Source: Suilimivivens aceti
GTDB lineage: Bacteria > Bacillota > Clostridia > Lachnospirales > Lachnospiraceae
Assembly (NCBI RefSeq): GCF_025567405.1
Contig: NZ_JAOQKJ010000005.1
Location: 186,001 to 250,000 of the forward strand
Direction: 5' to 3'
Length of the DNA stretch: 64,000 nucleotides
A program made the position numbers and the translations under genes. The first letter of the stretch is position 1; every line of letters starts with the position of its first letter. This document shows positions 7,919 through 17,460 of this stretch, one piece after another. Below the pieces are notes generated by a model. It searched no databases and was not told the origin of the DNA. It was given only the letters and a program-made list of their open reading frames with translations.

Positions 7919-10462
7919 ATGGAAGATAATATTTTTGACAAGATACATGAGGTAGATCTGAAGAAAACAATGGAAACCTCTTATATCGATTATGCGATGA
8001 GTGTTATCGCTTCCAGAGCACTTCCTGATGTAAGAGATGGTCTGAAGCCGGTACAGAGAAGAGTCCTTTATTCCATGATTGAATTAAATAACGGACCCGA
8101 TAAGCCTCACAGAAAGAGTGCACGTATCGTCGGCGATACTATGGGTAAATATCATCCCCATGGCGACAGCTCTATCTATGGAGCGCTGGTAAATATGGCA
8201 CAGCCCTGGTCTCTTCGCCATCCCCTGGTAGATGGACATGGAAATTTTGGTTCTGTGGATGGTGACGGCGCCGCTGCGATGCGATATACAGAAGCAAGAT
8301 TAAGCAAGATTTCCATGGAGCTTCTTGCAGATATCAATAAGGATACTGTTGATTTCGTACCTAACTTTGATGAAACAGAAAAGGAACCGACTGTTCTTCC
8401 AAGCCGTTTTCCTAATCTTCTTGTGAATGGTACGACCGGTATCGCTGTTGGTATGGCTACCAATATTCCACCTCACAACCTAAGAGAAGTCATTGCTGCC
8501 GTTGTTAAGATCATTGATAACAGAATAGAGGAAGACAGAGAAACTTCCATCGAAGAAATACTTCCAATCGTAAAGGCTCCTGATTTTCCTACAGGCGGTA
8601 TCATTCTTGGTACCAGAGGAAGTGAGGAGGCTTATCGTACCGGTAGGGGAAAAATCAGAGTACGTGCAGTGACTGATATTGAAACTATGGCAAATGGTAA
8701 GAGCAGGATCATAGTAACAGAGCTTCCTTATCTGGTAAATAAAGCAAATCTGATCCAGAAGATAGCAGAGCTTGTCAAATTAAAGAAAATAGATGGTATT
8801 ACAGATCTTCGTGATGAATCAGACAGAGAGGGTATGAGGATTGTCATAGAGCTCCGCCGTGATGCTAATGCCAATGTGATCATGAACCAGCTGTATAAGC
8901 ATACACAGATGCAGGATACCTTTGGTGTGATCATGCTGGCTCTTGTGAACAATGAACCAAAGGTCATGAACCTTCTGGATATGCTGATCCATTATATCAG
9001 ACATCAGGAAGAGGTCGTAACCAGAAGAACCAAATATGATCTGAATAAGGCAGAAGAAAGAGATCATATTTTACAGGGCTTACTGATCGCTCTTGATAAT
9101 ATTGATGAAGTGATTTCCATTATCAGAAGCAGTCAGAATACACAGATCGCAAAGCAGAGATTAATGGATCGATTCGGTCTGACAGATGTGCAGTCCCAGG
9201 CAATCGTAGATATGAGACTTCGTACTCTGACAGGTCTGGAAAGAGAGAAGATCGAGAATGAGCATAAAGAACTGCTTGCCAGAATCGCAGAATTAAAGGC
9301 AATTCTTGCAGATGAAAAGCTCCTTCTTGGTGTAATCAAGACAGAGATCAGTGAAATTTCTGCAAAGTATGGAGATGACAGAAGAAGTGTTATCGGTTTT
9401 GATGAATATGATATTTCCATGGAGGATCTTATCCCCAGAGATAATACGATCATCGCCATGACAAATCTCGGATATATCAAGCGTATGACTGTGGATAACT
9501 TCAAGTCACAGAACCGTGGTGGTAAGGGAATCAAGGGAATGCAGACGATTGATGAAGATTTCATTGCAGATCTTCTTATGACGACTACTCATCACTATAT
9601 CATGTTCTTTACGAATTTTGGAAGGGTTTACAGACTGAAGGCCTATGAAATACCGGAAGCATCCAGAACCTCAAGAGGAACGGCGATCGTAAACCTTTTG
9701 CAGATGAATCCTGGAGAAAAGATAACAGCTATCATTCCGATCAAGGATTTTGAAGAAAATAAGAATCTCTTCATGATCACAAAAAATGGTATTGCGAAGA
9801 AGACCAGTGTTATGGAGTATATGAATGTACGTAAGAATGGTCTTGCAGCAATCAGCCTGAGAGATGATGATGAATTGATCGAGGTTAAGATCACTGATAA
9901 AAATACAGAGATTTTCCTTGTAACAAAGCATGGTATGTGTATACGCTTTAAGGAAACAGATGTCAGGGCAACAGGCAGGAGCTCTATGGGTGTTATTGGT
10001 ATGAATCTGGATGATGGTGATGAGATCATTGGCATGCAGCTTGATCATCAGGGAGATTCTCTTCTTATCGTTTCTGAAAATGGTATGGGTAAGCGTACAT
10101 ATCTGGATGAATTCACTGTCCAAAAGCGTGGCGGTAAGGGTGTTAAATGCTATAAGATCACAGAAAAGACAGGATATGTAGTTGGTGTCAAGGCTGTGGA
10201 TGATGATCATGAGATCATGATGATCACAACAGCAGGAACGATCATCCAGCTCCGTGTAGCAGAAATATCAAAGCTTGGAAGGATCACCTCTGGTGTGAAG
10301 CTTATCAATCTGGATGATGGTGTTAAGGTTGCGCAGATCGCTAAGGTAAGAGAAAGGGTTTCCAATGGGGATCAGGAATTTGAAAATCCGGATGATGCCA
10401 TGGAAGAAATAACAGAAGAAGATGAAGAAGTAACGCTTCCAAAAGAAGAAGAAGATGAGTGA
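7919..10462 (+). CDS. gyrA: DNA gyrase subunit A
   Basis: Breakage-reunion subunit of gyrase. The 847 residues contain the quinolone-resistance region (HPHGDSSIYGALVNMAQPW) and the catalytic tyrosine in AMRYTEARLS near residue 122. The C-terminal beta-pinwheel carries blades with NRGGKGIKGM and a GyrA-box-like QKRGGKGVK near 735. A strongly acidic tail (EEITEEDEEVTLPKEEEDE) closes the protein. Standard length and context after gyrB. Confidence 0.98.
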   Translation: MEDNIFDKIHEVDLKKTMETSYIDYAMSVIASRALPDVRDGLKPVQRRVLYSMIELNNGPDKPHRKSARIVGDTMGKYHPHGDSSIYGALVNMAQPWSLRHPLVDGHGNFGSVDGDGAAAMRYTEARLSKISMELLADINKDTVDFVPNFDETEKEPTVLPSRFPNLLVNGTTGIAVGMATNIPPHNLREVIAAVVKIIDNRIEEDRETSIEEILPIVKAPDFPTGGIILGTRGSEEAYRTGRGKIRVRAVTDIETMANGKSRIIVTELPYLVNKANLIQKIAELVKLKKIDGITDLRDESDREGMRIVIELRRDANANVIMNQLYKHTQMQDTFGVIMLALVNNEPKVMNLLDMLIHYIRHQEEVVTRRTKYDLNKAEERDHILQGLLIALDNIDEVISIIRSSQNTQIAKQRLMDRFGLTDVQSQAIVDMRLRTLTGLEREKIENEHKELLARIAELKAILADEKLLLGVIKTEISEISAKYGDDRRSVIGFDEYDISMEDLIPRDNTIIAMTNLGYIKRMTVDNFKSQNRGGKGIKGMQTIDEDFIADLLMTTTHHYIMFFTNFGRVYRLKAYEIPEASRTSRGTAIVNLLQMNPGEKITAIIPIKDFEENKNLFMITKNGIAKKTSVMEYMNVRKNGLAAISLRDDDELIEVKITDKNTEIFLVTKHGMCIRFKETDVRATGRSSMGVIGMNLDDGDEIIGMQLDHQGDSLLIVSENGMGKRTYLDEFTVQKRGGKGVKCYKITEKTGYVVGVKAVDDDHEIMMITTAGTIIQLRVAEISKLGRITSGVKLINLDDGVKVAQIAKVRERVSNGDQEFENPDDAMEEITEEDEEVTLPKEEEDE

Positions 10463-10476
10463 GGAGATGAACTATT

Positions 10477-11670
10477 ATGGAAAGTTACTCAATTTTAAAG
10501 GATCTTGCTATTATTATCATCGCAGCAAAGCTGTTCGGGATTTTGGCGAGAAAATGCAAAGCGCCTCAGGTGGTAGGCGAGATCATAGCAGGACTTCTGA
10601 TAGGACCTAGTATTCTCGGACTTGTTGACCAGTCAGATTTTATCCTGCAGATGGCAGAAATCGGTGTTATCCTGCTTATGTTTTCTGCAGGTCTTGAGAC
10701 AGATCTGAAGGAACTCATGAAAACAGGACCGATCGCAGCACTGATCGCCTGTGCCGGTGTATTTATCCCATTGGTTCTTGGTGCATTGTATTATATGGTC
10801 TTTTATGGATTTGCACCCTGGGGATCCAATGAATTTTATGAGGCAGTGTTTATAGGAACTATATTAACAGCTACTTCTGTCAGCATTACCGTACAGTCTC
10901 TAAAAGAAATGGGAAAGCTGAAGGGAAGAGTAGGTACTACAATTTTAAGTGCAGCCATCATTGATGATGTTATTGGTATTATTGTACTTACATTTGTCAT
11001 AGGCTTTAAAAATCCGGATTCAAAGCCTTCTACTGTTGTAATAAATACAATTCTTTTCTTTGTACTTGCTGTAGGAGTTGGTTTTATTTCTTATAAAATA
11101 TTTAAATGGATAGATAAAAGATATCCGCATACCAGAAGAATCCCAATCGCAGGTCTGGCTTACTGCTTCATTATGTCCTATGTGGCAGAGCAGTATTTCG
11201 GCATTGCAGATATTACAGGGGCTTATGTGGCAGGTATCATTCTCTGTTCTATCAATGATTCTGAATATATTGAAAGAAAGATCGACATCAATTCCTATAT
11301 GCTGTTTGGACCTGTTTTCTTTGCAAGTATAGGACTGAAAACAGATCTGAATGATGTAACAGGTGGTATCCTTCTGTTTGCTGTAGGATTTGTAATTGTA
11401 GGACTTATAAGTAAGATAATTGGCTGTGGACTGATGGCCAGGATATGCAGATTTAAAGGAAAGGATGCTTTGAAGATCGGTGTGGGAATGATGACCCGTG
11501 GAGAAGTAGCACTGATCGTAGCTCAAAAGGGTCTTTCCATGAACCTGATCGATCCGGTTTATTTTACAGCTGTTATCCTGCTGATCATTGTATCTTCAAT
11601 CTCAACACCAATTGTTCTGAAATTCCTGTATTCCAGGGATAAGGAAGAAAATGGGGTTCAGACAGCTTAA
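10477..11670 (+). CDS. Cation:proton antiporter, CPA2/Kef-type
   Basis: Predicted inner-membrane Na+/H+ or K+/H+ exchanger of the CPA2 (NhaS3/KefB membrane domain) family. The 397 residues form about 12 hydrophobic segments. Family signatures are visible: APQVVGEIIAGLLIGPSILG near residue 30, EIGVILLMFSAGLETD near 70, and SAAIIDDVIGIIVL with the paired aspartates near 163. No C-terminal TrkA-N domain is present, so it ends after the transmembrane unit. It starts 14 bases after gyrA and is followed by the flotillin gene in the same direction, so the two may be co-transcribed; the ion is unknown. Confidence 0.87.
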   Translation: MESYSILKDLAIIIIAAKLFGILARKCKAPQVVGEIIAGLLIGPSILGLVDQSDFILQMAEIGVILLMFSAGLETDLKELMKTGPIAALIACAGVFIPLVLGALYYMVFYGFAPWGSNEFYEAVFIGTILTATSVSITVQSLKEMGKLKGRVGTTILSAAIIDDVIGIIVLTFVIGFKNPDSKPSTVVINTILFFVLAVGVGFISYKIFKWIDKRYPHTRRIPIAGLAYCFIMSYVAEQYFGIADITGAYVAGIILCSINDSEYIERKIDINSYMLFGPVFFASIGLKTDLNDVTGGILLFAVGFVIVGLISKIIGCGLMARICRFKGKDALKIGVGMMTRGEVALIVAQKGLSMNLIDPVYFTAVILLIIVSSISTPIVLKFLYSRDKEENGVQTA

Positions 11671-11717
11671 AGGGGCTGGTGAATTAATAAAAATGAAAAC
11701 CACAGGAGGGTAACAGA

Positions 11718-13238
11718 ATGATTGGACCAATCATTGCAGCAGTAGTAATCGTTCTCATACTTGTTATCATTGTGACCGGTTACAAAAAAGCACCGCCGGA
11801 TACCGCTTATATTATTTCCGGTCTTCGAAAAAAGGTTATTATTGGTAAGGCAAGTGTAAAGATTCCTTTTCTTGAAAGAATGGATAAACTGAGTCTGAAG
11901 CTGATCGCAATCGATGTCAAAACATCTAATGCCGTACCTACCGCTGATTATATCAATATTCAGGTAGATGCAGCCGTCAACATCAAGATCAGCAGTGAGA
12001 AGGATAAGCTGGCACTGGCAGCAGAAAACTTTCTGAATCAGAATACACAGTACATAGCAAGTATTGCCAGAGAGGTTCTGGAAGGTAATATGCGTGAAAT
12101 AGTAGGACGCATGAGACTGGAAGAAATGGTCAGTGACCGTCAGAAGTTCGCAAACCTGGTAAAGGAAAATGCAGAGCCTGACCTGGCTGCTATGGGTCTT
12201 GATATTGTCAGCTTTAATGTGCAGAATTTTGCTGATGGAAATGGTGTTATCGATGACCTTGGTATTGATAACATTTCCCAGATCAAGAAAAAAGCAGCTA
12301 TAGCCAAAGCAGAAGCAGAGAAGGAAATCGCTGTAGCAAAGGCAGAGGCTGACAAGCAGGCAAATGATGCAAGAATCAATGCTGAGCGTGAGATTGCCAA
12401 GAAGAATAATGAGCTTGCCCTTCAGAAGGCAGAGCTTCAGAAAATGGAGGATACTAAGAGAGCAGAGGCAGATGCAGCCTACAGTATCCAGGAGCAGGAA
12501 CAGAGAAAGACGATCGAGGTTGCTACTCAGGAAGCAAGCATTGCAAAGCAGGAAAAGGAAGTTATCCTGAAGCAGAAAGAAGCCGAGGTTAAGGAAAAGG
12601 CTCTGGATGCAGAAGTTAAGAAGAAAGCGGAAGCAGAAAAATTCGCCCGTCAGCAGCAGTCAGAAGCAGAGCTGTATGAGAGAATGAAGAATGCAGAAGC
12701 TGAGAAGTTTGAACGTGAAAAAGAAGCAGAAGCAATGAAGGCAACTGCAGAAGCACAGAAATTCGCCAAGGAGCAGGAGGCAGCCGGTATCCGTATGGTC
12801 GGTGAAGCAGAAGCTGAGGCAATCCGTGCAAAGGGTATTGCGGAAGCAGAAGCCATGGAGAAGAAGGCACTTGCTTACCAGAAGTACAACAATGCGGCTA
12901 TGGCAGAAATGCTGATCCAGGTTCTTCCTGAGATCGCCGGAAAAATTGCCGAGCCTCTTACCCAGATTGATAAGATCACAATTATCGGCGGTGATGGAGG
13001 AAATGGTGTAGGCAATGTAGCAGACAATGTTCCAAGTGTCATGGCAAAGCTTTTTGAAACTATGAAGGAAACAGTAGGTATTGATCTTGCTGATATCGTA
13101 AAGGCAGGAACCTACGATGCCAAGGTAAATAAGAACATCAATGTTACCGGACTCTCCGGTGATGATAAAAAGGATGTTGTAGCGACCGTATCCGGTGCAG
13201 TTGTGTCAGAAGCAGCAGAGAATAACGAAAGTATATAA
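11718..13238 (+). CDS. floT: Flotillin-like SPFH/Band 7 protein
   Basis: Membrane scaffold that organises lipid microdomains. The 506 residues have an N-terminal hydrophobic anchor (IIAAVVIVLILVIIVTGY), an SPFH domain to about residue 190 and a long Ala/Glu/Lys-rich coiled coil (about 195-390) of AEAEKEIAVAKAEADKQ-type repeats, then the flotillin C-terminal segment AEMLIQVLPEIAGKIAEPL. It follows the antiporter by 47 bases behind ACAGGAGGG. The gene ends at a perfect bidirectional terminator. The symbol follows YuaG/FloT of Bacillus; orthology is inferred from architecture. Confidence 0.9.
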   Translation: MIGPIIAAVVIVLILVIIVTGYKKAPPDTAYIISGLRKKVIIGKASVKIPFLERMDKLSLKLIAIDVKTSNAVPTADYINIQVDAAVNIKISSEKDKLALAAENFLNQNTQYIASIAREVLEGNMREIVGRMRLEEMVSDRQKFANLVKENAEPDLAAMGLDIVSFNVQNFADGNGVIDDLGIDNISQIKKKAAIAKAEAEKEIAVAKAEADKQANDARINAEREIAKKNNELALQKAELQKMEDTKRAEADAAYSIQEQEQRKTIEVATQEASIAKQEKEVILKQKEAEVKEKALDAEVKKKAEAEKFARQQQSEAELYERMKNAEAEKFEREKEAEAMKATAEAQKFAKEQEAAGIRMVGEAEAEAIRAKGIAEAEAMEKKALAYQKYNNAAMAEMLIQVLPEIAGKIAEPLTQIDKITIIGGDGGNGVGNVADNVPSVMAKLFETMKETVGIDLADIVKAGTYDAKVNKNINVTGLSGDDKKDVVATVSGAVVSEAAENNESI

Positions 13239-13241
13239 TAT

Positions 13242-13280
13242 AAAAGGATCCGCAGAAAACTGAGTTCTGCGGATCCTTTT
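13242..13280. terminator. Bidirectional terminator between convergent genes
   Basis: A perfect 16-base inverted repeat (AAAAGGATCCGCAGAA and its complement) with a 7-base loop lies between the flotillin stop and the convergent glycosyltransferase stop. A-rich and T-rich flanks on both sides let it work in both directions. Confidence 0.95.
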
Positions 13281-14331
13281 AGAATACATATTTTTTCTGA
13301 ATATGATAGCTGGCAAAAAACAGGATCGTATCAACGATTGCCTTTGTAACTACTTCCGGTATAAATGGCAGAAGCTTTACACCGCCTGTTGCAAGCAGGG
13401 CACTCATACCCATCTGTACGACAGCAAGCAGGGCATACTGCCAGGCTGCCTTTCCCATGTTTTCCCTGCTTTTGAAAACAATCTTATAATTGACAGTATA
13501 ATTATAAGCTGCTGATATGATCCTTGCCATTACGGTAGCTACTGCTACATATGCTGTAAGCTGATCCCTTAGAAAATGGCAGAGTATGGTAAACAGCAAA
13601 AGATCTACAATGCTGGATGAAAAGGATGCCAGTGTATATCTTAAAAACCATTTTCCAAGAACTGCATAGATCTTCACAGAATCCTTCAGCGGATTAAAAT
13701 GAGTCTGATGATCTTCCTTGGAATCATAAATCGTCTCAATCGGTATTTCCCTGATCTTGTACTGACCGGAAGCCATAAGAAGCATCTGTGTTTCAAATTC
13801 AAAACGATCTGCAGAAATGGTAAGCAGCTCTTTCATAAACTCCCTTGGAATACCACGAAGTCCTGTCTGGGTGTCACTGATATGGACACCTGCCACATAG
13901 GTAAATACCTTTTCTGTAAGACGGTTACCAAAACGGCTTTTCCAGGGAATATCTTCTTTGTCAAAGGTACGGACGCCGAGGATAAGGTCTCCCTGATTCT
14001 GCAGCATCATTTCTGCCACATTCATGATTGATTTTTTCGTGTGCTGTCCGTCGGAATCTGCTGTTACGGCTCCGGTTGCTTTTGGCAGATGCTCCAGGAT
14101 ATATTGAAATGCAGTTTTTAATGCCCGTCCTTTGCCCCTGTTTACTTCATGTGTCAGGAGGATAGCTTTTTCAGAAAGCAGATTTTTTGCTGCTTTAAAA
14201 ATATCTTCATAGGCTGATCCGCTTCCGTCATTAACCAGAATGACAGGGCCATAGGGATATTCTGATAATTCCTTAAGTAACCCGATCAGTCGCTGATCGG
14301 GTTCATAAGCTGGGATAATAATTGGTATCAT
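13279..14331 (-). CDS. Family 2 glycosyltransferase fused to GtrA-like membrane domain
   Basis: Likely transfers a sugar to a polyprenyl-phosphate carrier or glycan at the membrane. The 350 residues start with a GT2 domain (IPAYEPDQRLIGLLKEL, VNDGSG, then the nucleotide/metal-binding TADSDGQHTK near 89-97 and DTQTGLRGIPREF). The C-terminal 120 residues hold four hydrophobic segments with the GtrA pattern (RYTLASFSSSIVDLLLFTIL; ARIISAAYNYTVNYKIVFKS). Such fusions resemble dolichol-phosphate-mannose-synthase-like enzymes with a flippase-like domain. It is monocistronic and faces the flotillin gene. Confidence 0.88.
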   Translation of the reverse strand: MIPIIIPAYEPDQRLIGLLKELSEYPYGPVILVNDGSGSAYEDIFKAAKNLLSEKAILLTHEVNRGKGRALKTAFQYILEHLPKATGAVTADSDGQHTKKSIMNVAEMMLQNQGDLILGVRTFDKEDIPWKSRFGNRLTEKVFTYVAGVHISDTQTGLRGIPREFMKELLTISADRFEFETQMLLMASGQYKIREIPIETIYDSKEDHQTHFNPLKDSVKIYAVLGKWFLRYTLASFSSSIVDLLLFTILCHFLRDQLTAYVAVATVMARIISAAYNYTVNYKIVFKSRENMGKAAWQYALLAVVQMGMSALLATGGVKLLPFIPEVVTKAIVDTILFFASYHIQKKYVF

Positions 14332-14480
14332 TATTTTAGCTCTCTTTGTGAAACATGATTTATTTCTGCTCTTTCAGAATATCACACGAGAGTAGTAATC
14401 ACAAGAAAACTCTTATTTATATGCTCTTTCATAAATATAGGCAACATCTTCAGATCAGTTGCACCACAGGCTTTCTGTAG
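14332..14480. other. Intergenic region without recognisable genes
   Basis: The 149 bases upstream of the glycosyltransferase contain no convincing open frame or RNA structure. The glycosyltransferase promoter must lie here, but no near-consensus element stands out. Confidence 0.5.
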
Positions 14481-14481
14481 A

Positions 14482-14700
14482 TCAGTCCTGCATGGCATTG
14501 AGAATGGTGCGTATGGATTCCCCTGTTTCGCTGAGGGCATATTCTACACGGGGTGGAACCTCAGGATAAACGGTTCTTGTAATGATCCCATCTTCTTCCA
14601 TGGTCTTGAAAGGAGATTTCGCATGATCAGCAGCTTCCATTTGCTTCCAATTAATTGAACTGTAGTTGCCACAGGGCAGCTGACAGCCAGAAATCCGAAG
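14482..14700 (-). pseudogene. Remnant of an HxlR-family transcriptional regulator
   Basis: On the minus strand one frame reads CPVATTVQLIGSKWKLLIM then RNLL, the conserved N-terminal winged-helix start of HxlR proteins. After a jump in frame the sequence continues TMEEDGIITRTVYPEVPPR then VEYALSETGESIRTILNAM and QD stop, the conserved C-terminal half. The recognition-helix region between (normally FGELRRAIPGIS...LTQQL) is deleted and the reading frame is broken; a proper start is also lacking. It is therefore a decayed regulator gene, not a functional one. Confidence 0.8.
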
Positions 14701-14862
14701 TCCATGTATGCCTGTCTGAATTATGATGAGGCATTTGCACCAGATGAGATCAGAAAGCGGTCTGTCTGTATCAGTGGGGATATTGGAGAGATTTTATTTC
14801 AGCTTTAAAGGGAATCCGTTATCCTGTAGAATACGGATGATTTGTGTGCTGGTATACAGATA
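14700..14862 (+). other. Gene-remnant stretch, family unknown
   Basis: A short plus-strand frame ending with TAA at about 14808 reads SMYACLNYDEAFAPDEIRK and on to GDIGEILFQL. It looks like the C-terminal end of a coding sequence whose front part is gone, since it abuts the HxlR remnant. The family was not recognised. The last 55 bases before the chromate transporter stop contain only a weak hairpin (ATCCGT...ACGGAT). Confidence 0.35.
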
Positions 14863-15432
14863 TTAAAATGTGCTGACGACCAGGGAAACGACGGTCTTTA
14901 TGACCCCGGCCAGCACCATCACCAGGATCGGATTCATCTTAAGCTTCTGAAGCAGAATAATGCAGACAGCAAAAATCACTACAAGTAACCAGTTTGTGTT
15001 TGCAAAGGCGATCACTGCCTTACTGCCCCAAAATGCAGTGATGAGGATCGAAATCCCGGCAGAGGCGATCAAAGCAACGACCGCAGGCCTCAGGGAGTTC
15101 AGGATTCCCTGTAAAAGTGTCAGGTTCCTGTATTTTAAATACAGCCTGGCAATGCAGGTGACGATGATGCAGGACGGCAGGATGCATCCAAAGGTAGCCG
15201 CAAGAGCGCCGCCAATGCCCGCAATCTTTATTCCGACAAAGGTTGCGGAATTGATGGCAATGGGTCCCGGTGTCATCTGGGAGATTGTGATCAGATCTGT
15301 AAATTCTTCCATCGAGAGCCAGTGATGGGTGGTCACGACCTGTCCCTGGATCAGCGGCATTGCTGCGTAGCCACCGCCGAAGCTGAACATGCCTATCTGC
15401 AGAAAACTTAAGAAAAGCTGGAGATAGATCAT
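14863..15432 (-). CDS. Chromate transporter family protein, second half-size subunit
   Basis: Half-size CHR-family membrane protein of 189 residues with about six hydrophobic segments. It shows MFSFGGGYAAMPLIQ near residue 14 and TISQMTPGPIAINSATFVG near 50, the two CHR signatures. The ATG at 15432 overlaps the stop of the upstream paralogue as ATGA; the frame stays open further upstream but only as a shadow of that paralogue. Paired short CHR proteins probably form one heteromeric transporter for chromate or another oxyanion; the true substrate is unknown. Confidence 0.88.
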   Translation of the reverse strand: MIYLQLFLSFLQIGMFSFGGGYAAMPLIQGQVVTTHHWLSMEEFTDLITISQMTPGPIAINSATFVGIKIAGIGGALAATFGCILPSCIIVTCIARLYLKYRNLTLLQGILNSLRPAVVALIASAGISILITAFWGSKAVIAFANTNWLLVVIFAVCIILLQKLKMNPILVMVLAGVIKTVVSLVVSTF

Positions 15433-15995
15433 TTTTTCATTCTCCTTTCTACCACGAATGTCCGTAGTGCGCCGATCAGACCACAGGCAATGACAATAAT
15501 GATGACATTGATGTGAAAAATGCAGGAGGCAAGGAACGCAGCAGCCATGATGCACGTGGAAACAGTGTTCTTTTTGTGGATGATTTCTGCCCCCATTTCA
15601 TATGTTACAGAGGCGATCACAGCTCCGACACCGGCCTGCATGCCGGAAAGCATCTGACTGATGATAAAGTTGTCACGGAACGCGTTGTAACAGATCGAGA
15701 TCAGGGAGATAATGAGAAATGGAGGGATGATCGTGCCGATGATCGCTGTGATCACACCTGCCATCCCGGCTAATTTGTAACCGACTACAATTGCCCCGTT
15801 GACAGCGATGGGTCCTGGAGCTGACTGTGCAATCGCAACGAGATCCAGCATCTCGTTCTCCTCAATCCAGTGATATTCATCTACAAATTTTTTCTTCATT
15901 AAAGTCACGATCACATATCCGCCTCCGAATGTAAAAGCGCTGAGATACAGGGTCGAGATGAAAAGCTTTATAAGAATTTTCTTTTTATTTTCCAT
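15429..15995 (-). CDS. Chromate transporter family protein, first half-size subunit
   Basis: CHR-family half protein of 188 residues, clearly related to its downstream partner: STLYLSAFTFGGGYVIVTLM near the start and AIAQSAPGPIAVNGAIVVG near residue 53. About six hydrophobic segments are visible. The start chosen is ATG 15995, six bases after AAAGGA; an ATG six bases earlier and a longer open frame to 16118 lack a better ribosome site. The two CHR genes form a two-gene operon with a 4-base overlap. Confidence 0.87.
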   Translation of the reverse strand: MENKKKILIKLFISTLYLSAFTFGGGYVIVTLMKKKFVDEYHWIEENEMLDLVAIAQSAPGPIAVNGAIVVGYKLAGMAGVITAIIGTIIPPFLIISLISICYNAFRDNFIISQMLSGMQAGVGAVIASVTYEMGAEIIHKKNTVSTCIMAAAFLASCIFHINVIIIVIACGLIGALRTFVVERRMKK

Positions 15996-16251
15996 AATCA
16001 TTCCTTTTAGCCGGATATGCGGCGGAATTTTCATAGATCGTCCGCAGGGAATCTGAGGCTGGCAGTACCTACCAATTCCACAGGAAGTCACAAGCTCCTT
16101 TGTAAGATTATCATACAAAAATTAGGATTTTCAACAACTTTTGCCACTTTTTAGATAAAGTTGTATGTTTCTTGACAAATCAGATGAAAGCTGTAATTAA
16201 TATTGATATCGTATTCTGCTTTATATCAGTAAGATGGAGGATGACAGAGAT

Positions 16252-16869
16252 ATGAATGATAAATGGCTGGAATTTGCGATCCGGATCCAGAGCATTGCGC
16301 AGGCAGGGCTTCAGTATGGGAAGGATAAATATGATAAGGAGCGTTATGAGGAGCTGCGTGAGATCGCAGCAGAAATGATGTCTGAGAAGACAGATATCCC
16401 AGTTGATAAGATAAGGGATCTGTTCTGCAATGAAACAGGGTATCAGACACCCAAGGTAGATACACGGGCAGCTGTGTTTTCAGATGGGAAGATCCTGCTT
16501 GTACATGAAAATAATGGAACCTGGGCACTGCCGGGCGGATGGTGTGATGTGGATCAGTCTGTGGCTTCCAATACAGAAAAGGAAGTACGGGAGGAAACAG
16601 GCTTTACGGTGCATGCGGACAGGCTGATCGCGGTACAGGACTGGAGAAAGCATAATGTTCAGAATTATGCGTTTGGTGTTGTGAAGGTCTTTATCCTGTG
16701 CAGGTATGAGAGCGGCGAATTTATGAAAAACATAGAAACGACAGAGATCGGGTTCTTTGATAGGGAAAGTATTCCTGAGGTGCTTGCTGTTGAGAAAACC
16801 ACGAAGGATCAGATACTGATGTGCTTTGATGCTTATGAGGATCCGGACTGGAGGACTATGTTTGATTAG
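16252..16869 (+). CDS. Nudix hydrolase with N-terminal Nudix_N_2-type domain
   Basis: Predicted hydrolase of nucleoside-diphosphate derivatives, possibly ADP-ribose. The first 65 residues form the helical domain seen in the Nudix_N_2 subgroup (WLEFAIRIQSIAQAGLQYG). The catalytic domain starts near VDTRAAVFSDGKILLV and has a Nudix box GGWCDVDQSVASNTEKEV then REETGF, with Gln and Lys at two positions usually Glu and Arg, as is common in this subgroup. ATG 16252 follows GGAGGA by ten bases and is preferred over the ATG at 16234, which has no ribosome site. Confidence 0.85.
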   Translation: MNDKWLEFAIRIQSIAQAGLQYGKDKYDKERYEELREIAAEMMSEKTDIPVDKIRDLFCNETGYQTPKVDTRAAVFSDGKILLVHENNGTWALPGGWCDVDQSVASNTEKEVREETGFTVHADRLIAVQDWRKHNVQNYAFGVVKVFILCRYESGEFMKNIETTEIGFFDRESIPEVLAVEKTTKDQILMCFDAYEDPDWRTMFD

Positions 16870-16914
16870 AGGCAGCAGGATCAGTCAGAGTGGACAGAAG
16901 AAAAGGAGTAGATT

Positions 16915-17460
16915 ATGAATATTACGGTATATCTTGGAGCAAATGAGGGAAATGATCCCCTTTTAAAAGAAGCAGTGCGTGAGCTTGGAACGTGGATAGG
17001 ATCCAGTGGAAATACACTTATTTATGGCGGATCAAAAAACGGACTTATGGGGGAGGCTGCAGAAAGCGTGCTGGATGCCGGTGGCAGGGCGATCGGAGTG
17101 GAACCGCAGATATTTATAGACCAGGGTTTTGAGTATGACAGGCTGACAGAGCTTATCGTGACAAAGGATATGACCGAACGGAAGACAAAGATGATCGAGC
17201 TTGGAGATGCTTTTATCGCTTTTCCGGGCGGAACAGGAACACTCGAGGAAATTGCTGAGGTAATGTCCAAGGTGTCATTGAAATGGCTGTCTGCACCATG
17301 TATTCTTTATAATCTGAATGGTTATTATGATAGCCTGAAGGAGCTGCTTCTGCATATGCAGGAAAAAGGACTGTCCTCCAAGGAGCGTCAGCAAGGGATT
17401 TATTTCGCAAAAAATCTGGAGGAGATTAAGGGAATCATACAGCATGAAAATAAAAGATAA
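16915..17460 (+). CDS. LOG-family Rossmann-fold protein (TIGR00730 type)
   Basis: Member of the LOG (lysine decarboxylase-like) family; characterised members remove ribose 5-phosphate from cytokinin nucleotides or AMP-like substrates. The 181 residues show YGGSKNGLMGEAAESV near 36-51 and the nucleotide-binding signature AFPGGTGTLEE near 101-111. Its start follows AAAAGGAG. The 3' end overlaps the next gene by 17 bases, so both are probably translated from one message. The physiological substrate here is not known. Confidence 0.88.
   Translation: MNITVYLGANEGNDPLLKEAVRELGTWIGSSGNTLIYGGSKNGLMGEAAESVLDAGGRAIGVEPQIFIDQGFEYDRLTELIVTKDMTERKTKMIELGDAFIAFPGGTGTLEEIAEVMSKVSLKWLSAPCILYNLNGYYDSLKELLLHMQEKGLSSKERQQGIYFAKNLEEIKGIIQHENKR

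Noticed and set aside
12616..12870. Antisense frame rich in Leu/Pro in the flotillin gene
   Set aside because: It arises from the Ala/Glu/Lys coiled-coil repeats read on the other strand.
16234..16251. Upstream ATG for the Nudix gene
   Set aside because: No ribosome site in front; its GGAGGA serves ATG 16252.
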